Assembly: GCA_903832285.1 (NCBI GenBank)
Contig: CAILAY010000064.1
Coordinates: 1-47,324 of the forward strand
Reading direction: 5' to 3'
From: an uncultured beta proteobacterium
Lineage (GTDB): Bacteria; Pseudomonadota; Gammaproteobacteria; Burkholderiales; Burkholderiaceae_C
Length of the DNA: 47,324 bases
Positions 1-7,425 of this stretch are shown in pieces. The notes below the pieces were generated by a model. The model was not told where the DNA came from, searched no databases, and worked only from the letters and a program-made list of their open reading frames with translations. Made by a program: the position numbers and the translations under genes. Each line of letters starts with the position of its first letter. The stretch's first letter is position 1.

Positions 1-1
1 C

Positions 2-190
2 AACCGCGCCGGCTTCACGAACAAGGACGACTCCCTGCCACCGCGCTTGCTGAATGAAGCCTGCAAGACCGGACCGGCCAAAGGCAAGGTGAATGAGTTG
101 GCCAAGATGCTGCCCAAGTACTACGAAGCCCGTGGCTGGGATCCCCAGGGCCGGCCGACAGCCGCCACCAAGGCACGCTTGGGGTTGTAG
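2..190 (+). CDS. Aldehyde:ferredoxin oxidoreductase, C-terminal fragment (AorB-like)
   Basis: Only the last 62 codons are in the window; the gene enters from the left and ends at TAG 188-190. The visible tail carries the pattern typical of the end of the tungsten AOR family: a D-D-x-LP-x-R stretch, then K-TGPAKG, a ML-x-KYYEARGWD block, and an ending in LGL. Family members bind a tungsten-bis-pyranopterin and a [4Fe-4S] cluster and interconvert aldehydes and carboxylic acids; those domains lie outside the window. The following genes (FAD/NAD partner, MoaD-like carrier) match the layout of the NAD-coupled AOR operon known from Aromatoleum, where this would be the W-carrying subunit. The family call is firm; the AorB assignment is inferred from context. 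Confidence 0.82.
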   Translation, partial: NRAGFTNKDDSLPPRLLNEACKTGPAKGKVNELAKMLPKYYEARGWDPQGRPTAATKARLGL

Positions 191-305
191 CAGCCAGCCG
201 ATGGCGGCAGAGCAGTCCCCGGTCTCAACCAGTTGAGGACAGAGCACGCGCGCTTGGCGTAGCCGTTGATCTGTCCCGCAAAGTTTCAGGAATTTGGAGA
301 CTTCC

Positions 306-1592
306 ATGCATCACGTCATCCTCGGAGCCGGCCCGGCCGGCATCATCGCCGCCGAGACCCTGCGCAAGCATGCGCCCGGCGACACCATCACTGTCGTGGG
401 CGAGGAGAGCGAACCGCCCTACTCGCGCATGGCGATTCCTTACCTGCTGATGGGTCGTATCGCGGAGAGCGGCACCTATTTGCGCAAGCGTTTGACGCAC
501 TACGATGATCTGAAGATAAAGCTTATCCATACGCGGGCGAAACGCGTTGACGCAACCGCCAGAGTGGTTGGGCTTGAAAACGGCCAAAACCTCACGTTCG
601 ACACTCTGCTCATCGCGACCGGGTCCCGACCCGCGCGCGCGCCGATTTCCGGTATCGATTGCGCTGGTGTGCATTCCTGCTGGACTCTGGAAGATGCGCG
701 CGCCATCATGGCACTGGCAGTTCCCGGCGCACGGGTGTTGCAACTCGGCGCGGGTTTCATCGGCTGCATCATCATGGAAGCATTGGCGGCCCGCGGAGTG
801 CATCTGAGTGTGGTGGAGATGGGCGACCGGATGGTGCCACGCATGATGGGCCCGACGGCCGGCGGCATGATTCGCGACTGGTGCGAGGCCAAGGGCGTGG
901 AAGTGTTCACCGCGACGCGGGTCGACGCGATCGAGGTTGCCAGCCCTTTGCGTGCGCGTCTGTCCGATGGCCGGCATGTGGCGGCCGACCTGGTGATTAG
1001 CGCCACAGGTGTCAGGCCGGCGATTGGTTTTCTGGAGAACTCGGGGATCAACTGTTTGCAGGGCGTGCTCACGGATGAGCATCTGCAGACCAACGTGCCC
1101 GGCATCTATGCGGCGGGTGACTGCGCCGAGGCGTTCGACAAGGTCAGCGGCAAGACCCTCATCAGCGCGATTCAGCCCAACGCGGCGGAGCAGGCCAGGG
1201 TGGCGGCGCTTAATATGGTGGCAAACGACAAGCGGCCGCGCGCATCTCTCAGAGGTGTCACGCAAATCAATGTGCTTGATACGCTGGGACTCGTCTCCAC
1301 CAGCTTTGGCAACTGGGAAGGTGTTCCGGGTGGCGAGCACGTGGAACTGACCGACAGGGCACACGGCCGACACTTGAGCCTGCAGTTCCAGGACGACGTA
1401 CTGGTGGGCTGTAACTCCGTCGGCTGGACTGAACATGTCGGCGCCATGCGCGGGTTGGTGGAGGGGCAGATCCACCTGGGGGCCTGGAAAGGGGTGCTGT
1501 TGAAGGATCCGACGCAACTGATGCTGGCCTATCTCGCCAGCGCCCAGGCCCTTGGCGGCTGGAGCGGCGCGCAGGACGAGCGGCGTCGATGA
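306..1592 (+). CDS. FAD-dependent NAD(P) oxidoreductase, AOR partner subunit (AorC-like)
   Basis: 428-residue pyridine nucleotide-disulfide oxidoreductase-fold protein. The FAD-binding motif GAGPAG lies at residues 6-11, a second dinucleotide motif (LGAGFIG) near residue 150 fits NAD(P)H binding, and the FAD-closing motif IYAAGDC is near residue 265. No redox-active CxxxxC pair is seen after the first Rossmann motif, so it resembles the NADH oxidase/rubredoxin reductase branch rather than disulfide reductases. ATG 306 is chosen because a GGAGA box sits 5-6 bases upstream; a TTG at 294 is possible. It follows the AOR fragment and overlaps the MoaD-like gene by 4 bases. The inferred job is passing electrons between AOR and NAD+. 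An unrelated ferredoxin/NAD reductase role cannot be excluded. Confidence 0.8.
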   Translation: MHHVILGAGPAGIIAAETLRKHAPGDTITVVGEESEPPYSRMAIPYLLMGRIAESGTYLRKRLTHYDDLKIKLIHTRAKRVDATARVVGLENGQNLTFDTLLIATGSRPARAPISGIDCAGVHSCWTLEDARAIMALAVPGARVLQLGAGFIGCIIMEALAARGVHLSVVEMGDRMVPRMMGPTAGGMIRDWCEAKGVEVFTATRVDAIEVASPLRARLSDGRHVAADLVISATGVRPAIGFLENSGINCLQGVLTDEHLQTNVPGIYAAGDCAEAFDKVSGKTLISAIQPNAAEQARVAALNMVANDKRPRASLRGVTQINVLDTLGLVSTSFGNWEGVPGGEHVELTDRAHGRHLSLQFQDDVLVGCNSVGWTEHVGAMRGLVEGQIHLGAWKGVLLKDPTQLMLAYLASAQALGGWSGAQDERRR

Positions 1593-1843
1593 AGATTCAG
1601 TTCAAACTCTTTGCTTCTCTGACCGACTACCTACCTGCCCAGGGGCGCGACGGCAACGTGGTGGAACTGGATCTACCCGAAGGCACGACCATCGCCCAGA
1701 TGGTTCAGCGTTACAACCTGCCCGAAAAACTGGTGCATCTGGTGCTCGTGAACGGCACTTACGTGGCTCCAGAGCACCGTGCCAACCACCGCTTGCAGGA
1801 AGATGACGCGCTCGCGATCTGGCCACCGATTGCCGGTGGCTGA
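1589..1843 (+). CDS. MoaD/ThiS-family sulfur carrier protein
   Basis: 84-residue beta-grasp protein ending in Gly-Gly, the C-terminus that MoaD and ThiS proteins use as an adenylated and thiocarboxylated sulfur donor. The DLPEGTTIAQMVQRYNLP segment and the late valine/leucine-rich LVLVNG strand are typical of the fold. The start ATG overlaps the stop of the preceding oxidoreductase (ATGA), indicating translational coupling. Embedded in an aldehyde oxidoreductase operon, it is probably a dedicated MoaD for making the tungsten pyranopterin of that enzyme, as seen in other AOR operons. Specificity for tungsten over molybdenum cofactor is inference. Confidence 0.82.
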   Translation: MKIQFKLFASLTDYLPAQGRDGNVVELDLPEGTTIAQMVQRYNLPEKLVHLVLVNGTYVAPEHRANHRLQEDDALAIWPPIAGG

Positions 1844-2174
1844 GGCACCGCGAACCACCTTTCGAGTTGGTTGGATGCAGTCTCATTACCCTGAAAGATT
1901 CGAGCGCGAGTTGGGTTGTACCGAACGTGACTGGCTGCGTTGGCTGCCATCGGCCATTGGTGTACTGCCGTATCAATTGCATGAAGGACGAGCCAGCGTC
2001 AGCTTCGAAACCGGGGCACTGAGCCTGAGTTGGCGCGAGAGGCAACCCCTGCGCATCGCCTTGGTCCGCATGCCGCGCCTGGAGGTGGAGTTTGTGTTTG
2101 TGGGTTTAAGCGAGGTGCAGCGTCACGCCTTCATGCGGCGGTTTGACCTGCATATGCAGCGCGGGGGCGGATGA
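1836..2174 (+). CDS. Small conserved-looking protein of unknown function in the AOR operon
   Basis: 112 residues if translation starts at GTG 1836, which overlaps the end of the MoaD-like gene by 8 bases; ATG 1875 would give 99 residues. I do not recognise a named domain. The protein is soluble, with no signal peptide or membrane segment. It has a Trp/Arg-rich early part (ERDWLRWLP), a middle of alternating strands ending in SLSWRERQPLRIALVRMP, and a basic C-terminus with MRRFDLHMQR. Its tight position directly after aorC and moaD suggests a role in maturation or cofactor insertion for the aldehyde oxidoreductase. That is context only. Neither start has a good ribosome-binding site; coupling to the upstream gene is likely. 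Confidence 0.65.
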   Translation: MAEAPRTTFRVGWMQSHYPERFERELGCTERDWLRWLPSAIGVLPYQLHEGRASVSFETGALSLSWRERQPLRIALVRMPRLEVEFVFVGLSEVQRHAFMRRFDLHMQRGGG

Positions 2175-2245
2175 AATGAACGCTCGCCGGGGCTTTGGTG
2201 ATTGCGGTATAAATCGACACCTGACATTCTCCTTGTGCGGTCTTC

Positions 2246-4567
2246 TTGCCCAACTTTCCTGTTACCTTGAACTCGCCACACGTTCTGCTGTGGCTCAAAC
2301 TGTTGGGCGTATCACTGGCGTATGCGGCGCTTTCCAAAATCAGCCTGACCTACTTCTCAGGGGATGGCTCCGTCAGCTTCTTTTGGCCACCCGCGGGGAT
2401 GGGGTTGGCTGCGGTCCTGTTGGGTGGAAAACGCTATGCGCTCAGTGTGTTCCTGGGCGCCACGCTGGCTGATAGTACGAACCCTCATTTTTCCCTTGCT
2501 GCGGCCACGGGCGCGGGCATCGCGAAGGCGTTGGAGGCCTTGTTCGGGGGGTGGCTGATTTGGAGTCGGGACGAATTTTCGAACCGACTGGCGTACTTGC
2601 GCGACTATTTCCACCTCATGTTTCTCGGCGCCTTTGGCGGTGCCGCGATCGGCGCAATCCTGAGTGCTGCGATGCTGTGGGCAGCAGGCATATCCAACGG
2701 TGCGAGTCTGGCCGGCTACGCGCTGCATTGGTGGATGGGCGATGCCCTGGGCATCGTCATGTTGACACCCATGCTGCTGGTATGGCGGCAATTCCCACCG
2801 ATGTCGATGCCTTTGGTGCGGTTGGCAGAATGCTTGTTGGCATTTTTGTTGGCGTTCGTCGGGGGGCAAATCATCTATTTTGGCTGGTTCAGCGCGCCCA
2901 ACGGGGCCATCGCAGGAAATTACTGGATGCTCCTGATCGTCGCCTGGATTGCTGTGCGTTTCGGTCTGCATGGGGTCGTACTTGTGCTGCTGATGACGAC
3001 AGTCCAGGGAGTGCTCGGTTCATACCATGGCTTAGGGATGTTCGCCAACGATAATATTCAGGCGCAGCAAGTCAATTTCTGCTCCTTTCTCTTGTTGCTG
3101 TCCATGGCAGGTGTTTCGCTTGCAGTTCACTTTTCCGAGCACGATCAGCTCAGAGGTGAACTGCGATCGGCCAAGAAACAGCAGGACGCGCTGCTGGATG
3201 CGGTTCCCGACCTGTTGTTCGAGATCGGTCTGGATGGACAACTTCACCAGATCTACACGCACCATCCCGAATTGCTGCCGGCACCGGCAGATGTGCTGCT
3301 AGGGTCACGGGTGCAGGACAGATGGCCCGGTGAAGCAGCGGCGGTGGTGATGGTGGCGCTGCAGCAGGCGAACCGCGACGGATTTTCGGCGGGGCATCAG
3401 TTTTCACTTTCCCTGAAACAGGGAATTACCTGGTTTGAGATCTCGGTCTCAGGCATGGCGACTGACAACCACGCAACGGATCCTCACTTCATCATGCTGT
3501 CGCGGGATATCACGGCACGCAAACTGGCAGAACAGGATCTGCGCATCGCGGCTATCGCGTTCGAGAGTCAGGAGGGAATGCTTGTTGCCAGCGCGCAGCA
3601 CATCGTTTTACGTGTGAATCAGGCTTTTACCCAGATCACCGGCTTCGCGGCCCAGGAGATTGTGGGATCACCCGCCACGCTTGTGCGTCCTGAAGTAAAC
3701 GATGAAGATCTTTACGCCAAGGCTTTCGATGCGGTCCATCGCACGGGTCGCTGGCAGGGCGAGAGCTGGATCCGGCGCAAGAATGGCGAATTGGTGGCTG
3801 TCTGGGGCACCCTCACCGCGGTTCGGGACGAATACCAGCAGGTGTCCCATTTCGTGCGCACGCTGACCGACATCACGCGCCTCAAACTGCAGGAGCAGCA
3901 TCGACTGAAAGTAGAGGTGCAGCTGCGTGAAACCCTGGTCCGTGAGGTGCACCATCGCATCAAGAACAACCTGCAGGGTGTGACAGGCGTGCTGCGCCAG
4001 CATTCGCAAAAATACCCCGAAACTTCAGGCCCTATCAAACAGGCGATTGCGCAGGTGCAGAGCATCGCCGCAATTCATGGCTTGCAGGGACGCAATGTGT
4101 CGGGCGAGGTGCTGTTGCAGGAATTGCTTTGCGCCGTCGGGGTCGAGGTCCAGTCGATCTGGCACACGGTTATCGCCGTCGATATAGGGGTGGATTTTGG
4201 CGACTGTCTGGTGCCCCAGACCGAAGCAGTGCCGCTGGCTCTGGTGCTGAATGAGCTGCTCACGAACGCGGTCAAGCATGGCGGTCCAGATCCCGCCGTG
4301 CGCGTCAGGCTGCAGCCCCTGTTGGCGGCTTCCGGGCAGAATCAGGGAGTCGTGATCTCAGTCGTCAACACGTTTCTGGACGACCGGCAATTTTCGGTGG
4401 ATGCGCAAAGGACAGATGTGCAGAGCGGCAATTCGTCCGGATTGGAATTGGTGGCGGCGCTGCTGCCACGCCACGGTGCACTGCTGCACCAGCGCGTCGT
4501 TGGACAACAATTTGTCACGCTGCTGGAGCTGACCTCCCCGGCGATCGCGCGGAGGAATCATGATTGA
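2246..4567 (+). CDS. MASE1-PAS-PAS sensor histidine kinase (HisKA_2 type)
   Basis: 773 residues. Residues ~10-300 form a multi-pass membrane region with the MASE1 look, including FFWPPAGMGLA near the first helices. Two PAS-like domains follow at about 320-425 and 430-550. The dimerisation/phosphoacceptor segment near residue 567 reads REVHHRIKNNLQG, the HisKA_2 type. The ATPase N-box NELLTNAVKHGG is near residue 667 and a G-box-like SSGLELVAALL near 730. It should autophosphorylate and pass phosphate to the response regulator encoded directly downstream with an 8-base overlap. The first possible start is TTG 2246 (in-frame stop at 2222) and it has no clear ribosome-binding site, so the start is uncertain; TTG 2267 is an alternative. 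A TATAAAT at 2208-2214 could be a -10 element. The ligand is unknown. Confidence 0.85.
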   Translation: MPNFPVTLNSPHVLLWLKLLGVSLAYAALSKISLTYFSGDGSVSFFWPPAGMGLAAVLLGGKRYALSVFLGATLADSTNPHFSLAAATGAGIAKALEALFGGWLIWSRDEFSNRLAYLRDYFHLMFLGAFGGAAIGAILSAAMLWAAGISNGASLAGYALHWWMGDALGIVMLTPMLLVWRQFPPMSMPLVRLAECLLAFLLAFVGGQIIYFGWFSAPNGAIAGNYWMLLIVAWIAVRFGLHGVVLVLLMTTVQGVLGSYHGLGMFANDNIQAQQVNFCSFLLLLSMAGVSLAVHFSEHDQLRGELRSAKKQQDALLDAVPDLLFEIGLDGQLHQIYTHHPELLPAPADVLLGSRVQDRWPGEAAAVVMVALQQANRDGFSAGHQFSLSLKQGITWFEISVSGMATDNHATDPHFIMLSRDITARKLAEQDLRIAAIAFESQEGMLVASAQHIVLRVNQAFTQITGFAAQEIVGSPATLVRPEVNDEDLYAKAFDAVHRTGRWQGESWIRRKNGELVAVWGTLTAVRDEYQQVSHFVRTLTDITRLKLQEQHRLKVEVQLRETLVREVHHRIKNNLQGVTGVLRQHSQKYPETSGPIKQAIAQVQSIAAIHGLQGRNVSGEVLLQELLCAVGVEVQSIWHTVIAVDIGVDFGDCLVPQTEAVPLALVLNELLTNAVKHGGPDPAVRVRLQPLLAASGQNQGVVISVVNTFLDDRQFSVDAQRTDVQSGNSSGLELVAALLPRHGALLHQRVVGQQFVTLLELTSPAIARRNHD

Positions 4568-5159
4568 CAATTTGATCGCGTCCCGACCCCATCGCATCAT
4601 GCTGCTCGACGACGAGCGGCTAATTCTGGTCACCCTGGGCCAAGGACTTCGTAACGCGGGCTTTGAAGTACAGACCGCGGAATCGGTTGATGAAGCGGAG
4701 GACTTGTTGTCGAGTGGCGTTCGTCCGGATCTGGCCATTCTGGATGTGAATCTTCCAGGCCGCTCCGGACTGGAGTTTGCGCAACGGTTGCGCGAACTCG
4801 ACCAAATCCCGTTCATCATGCTCAGCGCCTATAGCGAGCCCAGGTTTGTGGAGCAGGCCACGAAGATAGGCGCTCTGGGGTACATGGTGAAGCCCATCGA
4901 TGTCGATCAATTGCTTCCCGAAGTTCATGCAGCGTTGGCTCGTGCCGGCGACTTGCGGGAATTGCGCCAGCGACGAGAACAGTTGCAATTGGCCTTGGAA
5001 CACGAGCGCGACATCAGTGTCGCGGTGGGGTTGTTGATGATGCAGCGGCAATTGGACCGCCAGGCAGCGTTCGAATTCTTGCGTCAGTCCGCCCGCCATC
5101 AGCGTCGCCGGATCGGGCAGGTGGCGCTGGATCTGATTCGCGAGTGCGACTCCGTGTAA
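4560..5159 (+). CDS. Response regulator with receiver and ANTAR RNA-binding domain
   Basis: 199 residues. The N-terminal receiver domain (about 10-130) has the acidic pair D17/D18, phosphoacceptor D62 (ILDVNLPG) and conserved K111 (YMVKP). A charged helix (about 132-152) leads into a C-terminal ANTAR domain (about 145-195) with the VGLLMMQRQLDRQAAFEFLRQ and RRRIGQVALDLI segments. ANTAR proteins bind paired hairpins in nascent RNA and prevent transcription termination when phosphorylated. ATG 4560 follows GGAGG at 4551-4555 and overlaps the kinase stop, so the two proteins are a cognate pair. The target RNA is not evident: I found no convincing two-hairpin ANTAR site in the short gaps on either side. 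Confidence 0.9.
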   Translation: MIDNLIASRPHRIMLLDDERLILVTLGQGLRNAGFEVQTAESVDEAEDLLSSGVRPDLAILDVNLPGRSGLEFAQRLRELDQIPFIMLSAYSEPRFVEQATKIGALGYMVKPIDVDQLLPEVHAALARAGDLRELRQRREQLQLALEHERDISVAVGLLMMQRQLDRQAAFEFLRQSARHQRRRIGQVALDLIRECDSV

Positions 5160-5195
5160 GGTCATTGGCAGCACGGCGCGATAACGTCCACGATC

Positions 5196-6377
5196 ATGAA
5201 ACCGAGTTTGTTGGTGGTGGGTGGTGGCATAGGAGGGTTGTCGGCTGCGTTGGCCTGCTCCCGCGCGGGCGCACAGGTACGCCTGCTGGACCGCGTAGCC
5301 CAGTTGTCTGAAGTCGGTGCGGGCATCCAGCTGGGGCCGAATGTGATGCGACGCCTGCATCGTTGGGGCTTGGCAGGCAGGCTTGCGCAGGTGGTTGCAC
5401 TGCCCGAGCGACTACGGGCGCGCAACGCCATAACCGGAAAAACGTTGGCTGAGTTAACCCTGGGCGAGCAGACTGTACAGAAGTATGGCGCTCCCTATGC
5501 CACTGTGCATCGTGCTGACCTGCAGCAGTTGCTGTTGGCCGAGGTGCAGCAACACACGCACACCCGGATCACGCTGAATGCCTGTGCCAGCAGCTTCGCG
5601 CAAAGCGCTGCGGGTGTGACACTGCATACGCTGCAAGGCTTGAGCCTGCAGGCGGACGCTCTGGTCGGAGCTGATGGTCTGTGGAGTCGGGTACGCCAGT
5701 GTTTGTTGGGCGATGACGCGCCACACGTGACCGGCCACGTCGCATATCGCGCCATCGTGCAGCAAAGCGCACTGCCCGAGCGGCTGCGGTCCCCCTTTGT
5801 AACCGCGTGGTTCGGTCCGCGGCTGCATGTTGTTCAATACCCTGTGCGGTGCGGCGAATGGCTGAACGTGGTTGCCGTCGTGCAGGGGCGCCTACGCGGA
5901 CCCGAGAACCAGACCTGGGACCACCAGGCAGTGGCCGGCGAGTTGCGTGCCGCACTGTCCGATGCCGGCGCGCACGCGGCCTTGCTGGATCTGGTGAACG
6001 CCATCCACGACTGGCGTTTGTGGGCCTTGTGCGACCGCGCACCGATGCGCGGCGCCCACGAGCAGGCTCAGGGTCGCGTGGCCTTGTTGGGGGATGCAGC
6101 ACACCCGATGCGACCTTATCTGGCGCAGGGCGCAGGCATGGCGATAGAAGACGCCGACGAATTGGGGCAGTTGTTGGGCAGCGGCCTCAGGGACATGCCC
6201 GACTTGCTGCACCGATACGCGCAGATTCGCTGGCAGCGCAACGCAAAGGTGCAGGCGCGCTCCATCCGCAACGGCGGGATTTATCACGCACAGGGCCTGA
6301 TGCGCTGGGGCCGCGACCGCGCCCTCTCGCTGTTCGGGCCCAGGCTGATGGACATGCCCTGGCTATATGAATGCTGA
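5196..6377 (+). CDS. FAD-dependent aromatic-ring-type monooxygenase
   Basis: 393-residue single-component flavoprotein hydroxylase of the salicylate/3-hydroxybenzoate hydroxylase type. GGGIGG at residues 9-14 binds the FAD ADP moiety, VGADGLWSRVR near residue 160 is the DG motif contacting FAD and NAD(P)H, and LLGDAAHPMRPYLAQGAGMAIEDA near residue 300 is the GD motif closing the FAD site. Such enzymes add one oxygen atom to a phenolic or related ring using NAD(P)H. The substrate cannot be read from sequence; ubiquinone-biosynthesis hydroxylases share the fold. It starts 36 bases after the response regulator, with no terminator between, so it may be co-transcribed with and controlled by that system. 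It converges on argF. Confidence 0.82.
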   Translation: MKPSLLVVGGGIGGLSAALACSRAGAQVRLLDRVAQLSEVGAGIQLGPNVMRRLHRWGLAGRLAQVVALPERLRARNAITGKTLAELTLGEQTVQKYGAPYATVHRADLQQLLLAEVQQHTHTRITLNACASSFAQSAAGVTLHTLQGLSLQADALVGADGLWSRVRQCLLGDDAPHVTGHVAYRAIVQQSALPERLRSPFVTAWFGPRLHVVQYPVRCGEWLNVVAVVQGRLRGPENQTWDHQAVAGELRAALSDAGAHAALLDLVNAIHDWRLWALCDRAPMRGAHEQAQGRVALLGDAAHPMRPYLAQGAGMAIEDADELGQLLGSGLRDMPDLLHRYAQIRWQRNAKVQARSIRNGGIYHAQGLMRWGRDRALSLFGPRLMDMPWLYEC

Positions 6378-6468
6378 GAACTTGTGGCAAGACTGCGAAG
6401 GAGATCGCAAAGGGGGTGCTGCCGAAAACCTGTGGTGTCGGCCATATCCAACGGGTGAATGAATAGGG

Positions 6469-7377
6469 TCAGAGTTGTCCCAACAGCAGGTACTCCATGA
6501 GTGCCTTCTGTGCGTGCAATCGGTTCTCTGCTTCGTCCCAGACCACGGACTGTCCACCATCAATGACATCGGCTTCGACCTCTTCGCCGCGATGGGCCGG
6601 CAGGCAGTGCATGAACAGGGCATCGGATTTGGCCACACTCATCATTTCGGTGTCCACGCACCAATCGGCAAACGCGGATTTGCGGGCCTCGTTTTCCGCT
6701 TCATAACCCATGCTGGTCCAGACGTCGGTGGTCACGAGGTCAGCTCCGGCGCAGGCCTGCATCGGATCATCAAACACCTGGTAGCTGTCGGACGAACGGA
6801 TGCCGGCCACCGACTGGTCGACTTCATAGCCGCTGGGGGTGCTGACGTGCACCTTGAAGCCCAGTATTTCACTCGCCTGTAGCCACGTGTTGGCCATATT
6901 GTTGCCGTCGCCCACCCAGGCCACAGTCTTACCGGCGATTGAACCCCGGTGTTCGATATAGGTGAAGATGTCGGCCAGGATCTGGCAGGGGTGAAACTCA
7001 TTCGTCAAACCGTTGATCACAGGTACCCTGGAATGCTGCGCAAAGCGCTCGATCTTGGTCTGTTCAAACGTGCGGATCATCACCAGATCGACCATGCGAC
7101 TGATGACTTTGGCGCTGTCCTCGATCGGTTCAGAGCGCCCCAGTTGGCTGTCGCCCGTAGTCAGATGGACGACACTGCCACCCAACTGGTACATGCCCGC
7201 CTCGAAACTGACGCGGGTGCGGGTCGATGCCTTCTCGAAGATCATGGCCAGCGTGCGGTCGACCAGCGGCTGGTGTCTTTCGTAGGATTTGAACTTTCTT
7301 TTGATGAGCGCAGCGCGCTCAAACAGGTAGACGTATTCCGCAGCACTGAGGTCGCTGAATTGCAGGTAATGTTTCAT
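6469..7377 (-). CDS. argF: Ornithine carbamoyltransferase
   Basis: 302 residues, normal length for the anabolic enzyme. It makes citrulline from ornithine and carbamoyl phosphate in arginine synthesis. The carbamoyl-phosphate-binding STRTR motif is near residue 52, HPCQ near residue 130 completes that site, and HCLPAHRGEEV near residue 263 carries the ornithine-site Cys. It lies 48 bases downstream of argD on the same strand, so argD-argF is probably an operon. Its carbamoyl phosphate would come from carAB (35671-40129). The 91-base gap to the convergent monooxygenase gene shows no clear terminator. Confidence 0.96.
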   Translation of the reverse strand: MKHYLQFSDLSAAEYVYLFERAALIKRKFKSYERHQPLVDRTLAMIFEKASTRTRVSFEAGMYQLGGSVVHLTTGDSQLGRSEPIEDSAKVISRMVDLVMIRTFEQTKIERFAQHSRVPVINGLTNEFHPCQILADIFTYIEHRGSIAGKTVAWVGDGNNMANTWLQASEILGFKVHVSTPSGYEVDQSVAGIRSSDSYQVFDDPMQACAGADLVTTDVWTSMGYEAENEARKSAFADWCVDTEMMSVAKSDALFMHCLPAHRGEEVEADVIDGGQSVVWDEAENRLHAQKALMEYLLLGQL

Positions 7378-7425
7378 GGCGTGTACTTTCTGGCGGGATC
7401 CCGAAACGGAACGGGGTGCTGCGGC

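Noticed and set aside
225..1517. 430-codon minus-strand open frame opposite the FAD oxidoreductase gene
   Set aside because: Shadow of a well-supported flavoprotein gene; low-complexity His/Arg composition.
2143..2472. 109-codon plus-strand frame overlapping the start of the sensor kinase
   Set aside because: Overlaps the kinase membrane region in another frame and has no family resemblance; the kinase frame carries all conserved motifs.
5160..5195. ANTAR target hairpins in the regulator-monooxygenase gap
   Set aside because: The 36-base gap is too short and shows no paired hairpins with ANNGNN loops.
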